Shown here: positions 4,303 through 5,512 of the stretch, in pieces
Layout: the number at the start of each line of letters is the position of its first letter
Position numbering within the stretch: the first letter of the stretch is position 1
NCBI GenBank assembly: GCA_027296525.1
Contig: JAPUJA010000004.1
Span: forward strand, 1 to 5,512
Reading direction: 5' to 3'
DNA from: Pseudomonadota bacterium
GTDB taxonomy: Bacteria; Pseudomonadota; Alphaproteobacteria; UBA828; JAPUJA01
DNA: 5,512 nucleotides
The notes under the pieces: generated by a model
Seen by the model: the letters and a program-made list of their open reading frames with translations, nothing else
The model's database searches: none
Told to the model about the DNA's origin: nothing
Translations under genes and position numbers: made by a program

Positions 4303-5512
4303 TCAGCGCGCGCGGTCGCGTCGCGAGGTCGGGCGCAGAAAATCCGGCATGTGATCGCCGAATCCGGCACCGGTGTGTTCTTTCGCGCCCGGTGATTGCT
4401 TGCGCCCGCGTTTGCGCTTCGGCGCCGCCTTCCGGGTCTTCTCCTGTGGCCGAGCTTCGCCTTTTGGTCGCGCTTCGTCCTTTGGTCGCGCTTCCGCGCG
4501 TTCGCTCGAGGCCTTGCGGGATTTGGCGCGCCCCCGGGAACGCCCGCGCCGAGCGGGCTCAGGCTCGCCTTCCGGGCCTTTTGCGGCGCCGAGCCTCGGG
4601 ATCGGCTTTCGGATGAGCCTCTCGATGGCTTCGATCGCGCGCGTATCCTCGGGCGTCCCCAAGGTGAACGCGCGGCCCTCCTTGCCCGCGCGCCCGGTGC
4701 GGCCGATACGATGCACATAGTCTTCCGAGTTCATCGGGACGTCGAAATTGATCACGCAAGGCATATCCAAAATATCGAGTCCGCGGCCCGCCACATCGCT
4801 CGCGACCAGCAACCGAACCGCGCCTCCTTTGAACGCGGCGAGCGTCGCCGTCCGCTCGGCCTGAGACATGTCTCCGTGCAGCGCGCCGACATCCTCGAAT
4901 CCATGTCGCGCCAACGAACGGCGCAGAATATCGACATCCTTCTTGCGGTTGCAGAAGATCAGCGCTTCGCTGATCCCTTCCCGGCGCAGAAGCGCACGAA
5001 GCGCCTCGCGCTTCACCTTCGGATCCTTTCCGACCATCTGCAAGGCGTGATCGATCCCCTCGGCCGGCGAGGCCGGGGGCGCGACGCTCACTTCCTTCGC
5101 GTTCATCATGAAGGAATCGGCGATGCGCCGGACCTCCTTCGGAATGGTCGCGGAAAACATCAGGGTCTGCCGGAGCGGCGGAACCAGCCGGATGATGCGT
5201 TCGACGTCGGGAATGAAACCCATATCGAGCATGCGATCCGCTTCGTCGATGACGAGCATCTTGACCCCGTGGAGGATAAGCCGGCCGTTCTCGATGTGAT
5301 CGAGCAGGCGCCCCGGCGTCGCGATCAGCACGTCCACGCCCCGGTCGATCTTGCGGTCCTGGTCTTCGATGGAGACCCCGCCGATCAGAAGCGCCATGCT
5401 CAAGGGGTGATACTTGCCGAAGGCCTCGAAATGCTCGGCGATTTGCGCCGCGAGCTCGCGGGTGGGCGCGAGCACGAGCGCGCGGGACATGCGCGCGCGC
5501 GCGCGTCCCGCC
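4303..5512 (-). CDS. DEAD-box ATP-dependent RNA helicase, RhlE-like, N-terminus cut by window edge
   Basis: This is a cytoplasmic RNA helicase used in RNA remodelling, for example ribosome assembly or RNA turnover. The visible 402 residues (numbered from the edge) show motif Ia PTRELA (16-21), TPGR (65-68), DEAD (89-92), SAT (120-122), motif IV ALIFCNR (183-189), ASDVAGRGLDI (237-247) and HRIGRTGRAG (267-276). The Q motif and Walker A are missing because the frame runs open past position 5512. The ATG at 5490 lies between motifs I and Ia and is internal, not the start. After about residue 312 comes a Lys/Arg-rich, low-complexity tail with six-residue repeats. It ends with FGDHMPDFL (384-392), a peptide resembling the C-terminal end of alphaproteobacterial RhlE-like proteins. 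The tail probably binds RNA. The gene is convergent with yjbQ, so it belongs to a separate transcription unit. RhlE is the best family guess; other DEAD-box subtypes cannot be excluded. Confidence 0.94.
   Translation of the reverse strand, partial: AGRARARMSRALVLAPTRELAAQIAEHFEAFGKYHPLSMALLIGGVSIEDQDRKIDRGVDVLIATPGRLLDHIENGRLILHGVKMLVIDEADRMLDMGFIPDVERIIRLVPPLRQTLMFSATIPKEVRRIADSFMMNAKEVSVAPPASPAEGIDHALQMVGKDPKVKREALRALLRREGISEALIFCNRKKDVDILRRSLARHGFEDVGALHGDMSQAERTATLAAFKGGAVRLLVASDVAGRGLDILDMPCVINFDVPMNSEDYVHRIGRTGRAGKEGRAFTLGTPEDTRAIEAIERLIRKPIPRLGAAKGPEGEPEPARRGRSRGRAKSRKASSERAEARPKDEARPKGEARPQEKTRKAAPKRKRGRKQSPGAKEHTGAGFGDHMPDFLRPTSRRDRAR
4441..4494 (-). repeat. Three six-residue (18-nt) tandem repeats in the helicase tail
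   Basis: Three consecutive 18-nt units (4441-4458, 4459-4476, 4477-4494) encode EARPQE, EARPKG and EARPKD when read from left to right on the plus strand. At the DNA level, 18-mers starting at 4454 and 4472 differ by one base, a C-to-T change (GCTTCGCCTTTTGGTCGC versus GCTTCGTCCTTTGGTCGC when aligned). The alternating charge and proline suggest a flexible linker between the helicase core and the terminal FGDHMPDFL peptide. Unit multiples of three keep the frame whatever the copy number. Confidence 0.7.
5482..5511. repeat. (GC)n run flanked by a 7-bp inverted repeat, inside the helicase gene
   Basis: Bases 5491-5505 are a pure alternating G/C run of 15 nt. It sits between GCGGGAC (5482-5488) and its exact complement GTCCCGC (5505-5511). 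In the helicase frame it encodes alternating Arg/Ala between motif I (outside the window) and motif Ia. Alternating GC can form Z-DNA and slips in 2-nt steps, which would shift the frame. The element lies at the window edge, so its full extent is unknown. Confidence 0.65.

Noticed and set aside
4441..4494. CRISPR-like or other dispersed repeat in the helicase tail
   Set aside because: The units are contiguous without spacers, in frame and coding, so this is a protein-level tandem repeat.
4233..4718. A 161-codon minus-strand frame across the helicase tail
   Set aside because: It is an alternative frame of the helicase C-terminus with no motif, while the helicase frame carries motif VI and the terminal peptide.
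5488..5490. ATG at 5490 as the helicase start
   Set aside because: The frame remains open upstream to the window edge, and a start here would lack the Q motif and Walker A, which are needed for a DEAD-box ATPase.

Overview
The window is G+C-rich DNA, roughly two thirds G+C by eye. Its genes most resemble those of Alphaproteobacteria, possibly Hyphomicrobiales. The helicase in particular looks like the alphaproteobacterial RhlE-like type with a C-terminal FGDxxPxFL-type peptide. This placement rests on sequence style only and is an inference. No tRNA, rRNA, CRISPR array, IS element or phage gene was found. Apart from short intergenic gaps, the window is filled by five protein genes, and both outermost genes are cut by the window edges.

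Layout. (1) Positions 1-1166, minus strand: a bifunctional NAD(P)HX epimerase/dehydratase (nnr/yjeF). Its epimerase half is complete and its dehydratase half is cut at the left edge. (2) Positions 1167-1347: a divergent intergenic region with an A+T-rich promoter-like box and two tandem, nearly palindromic 17-18 bp units. (3) Positions 1348-4246, plus strand: a compact three-gene cluster. It encodes an amidase-signature hydrolase, a stand-alone FIST sensory-domain protein whose GTG start overlaps the amidase stop by 4 nt, and, 26 nt further on, a small YjbQ/UPF0047 protein. (4) Positions 4247-4302: a 56-nt convergent gap. (5) Positions 4303-5512, minus strand: a DEAD-box RNA helicase with a basic, repeat-bearing C-terminal tail. 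Its N-terminal part, with the Q motif and Walker A, lies beyond the right edge.

How the genes may fit together. nnr (metabolite repair of hydrated NADH/NADPH) and the helicase (RNA remodelling) look like ordinary chromosomal housekeeping genes. The unit that deserves attention is amidase-FIST-YjbQ. FIST domains have been proposed to bind small ligands such as amino acids, partly because their genes lie near amino-acid metabolism genes. Here a FIST gene is apparently translationally coupled to an amide hydrolase and followed by a metabolic enzyme of poorly defined function. A working hypothesis is that the FIST protein binds the amidase's substrate or product, or an associated nucleotide-like or thiamine-like compound. 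Nothing in the sequence identifies the ligand or substrate.

Oddities in the bases include a 57-nt island with only 12 G/C inside nnr that encodes a run of four asparagines, a 19-nt exact in-phase repeat in nnr, 18-nt repeats in the helicase tail, and a (GC)n run flanked by a 7-bp inverted repeat at the right edge.
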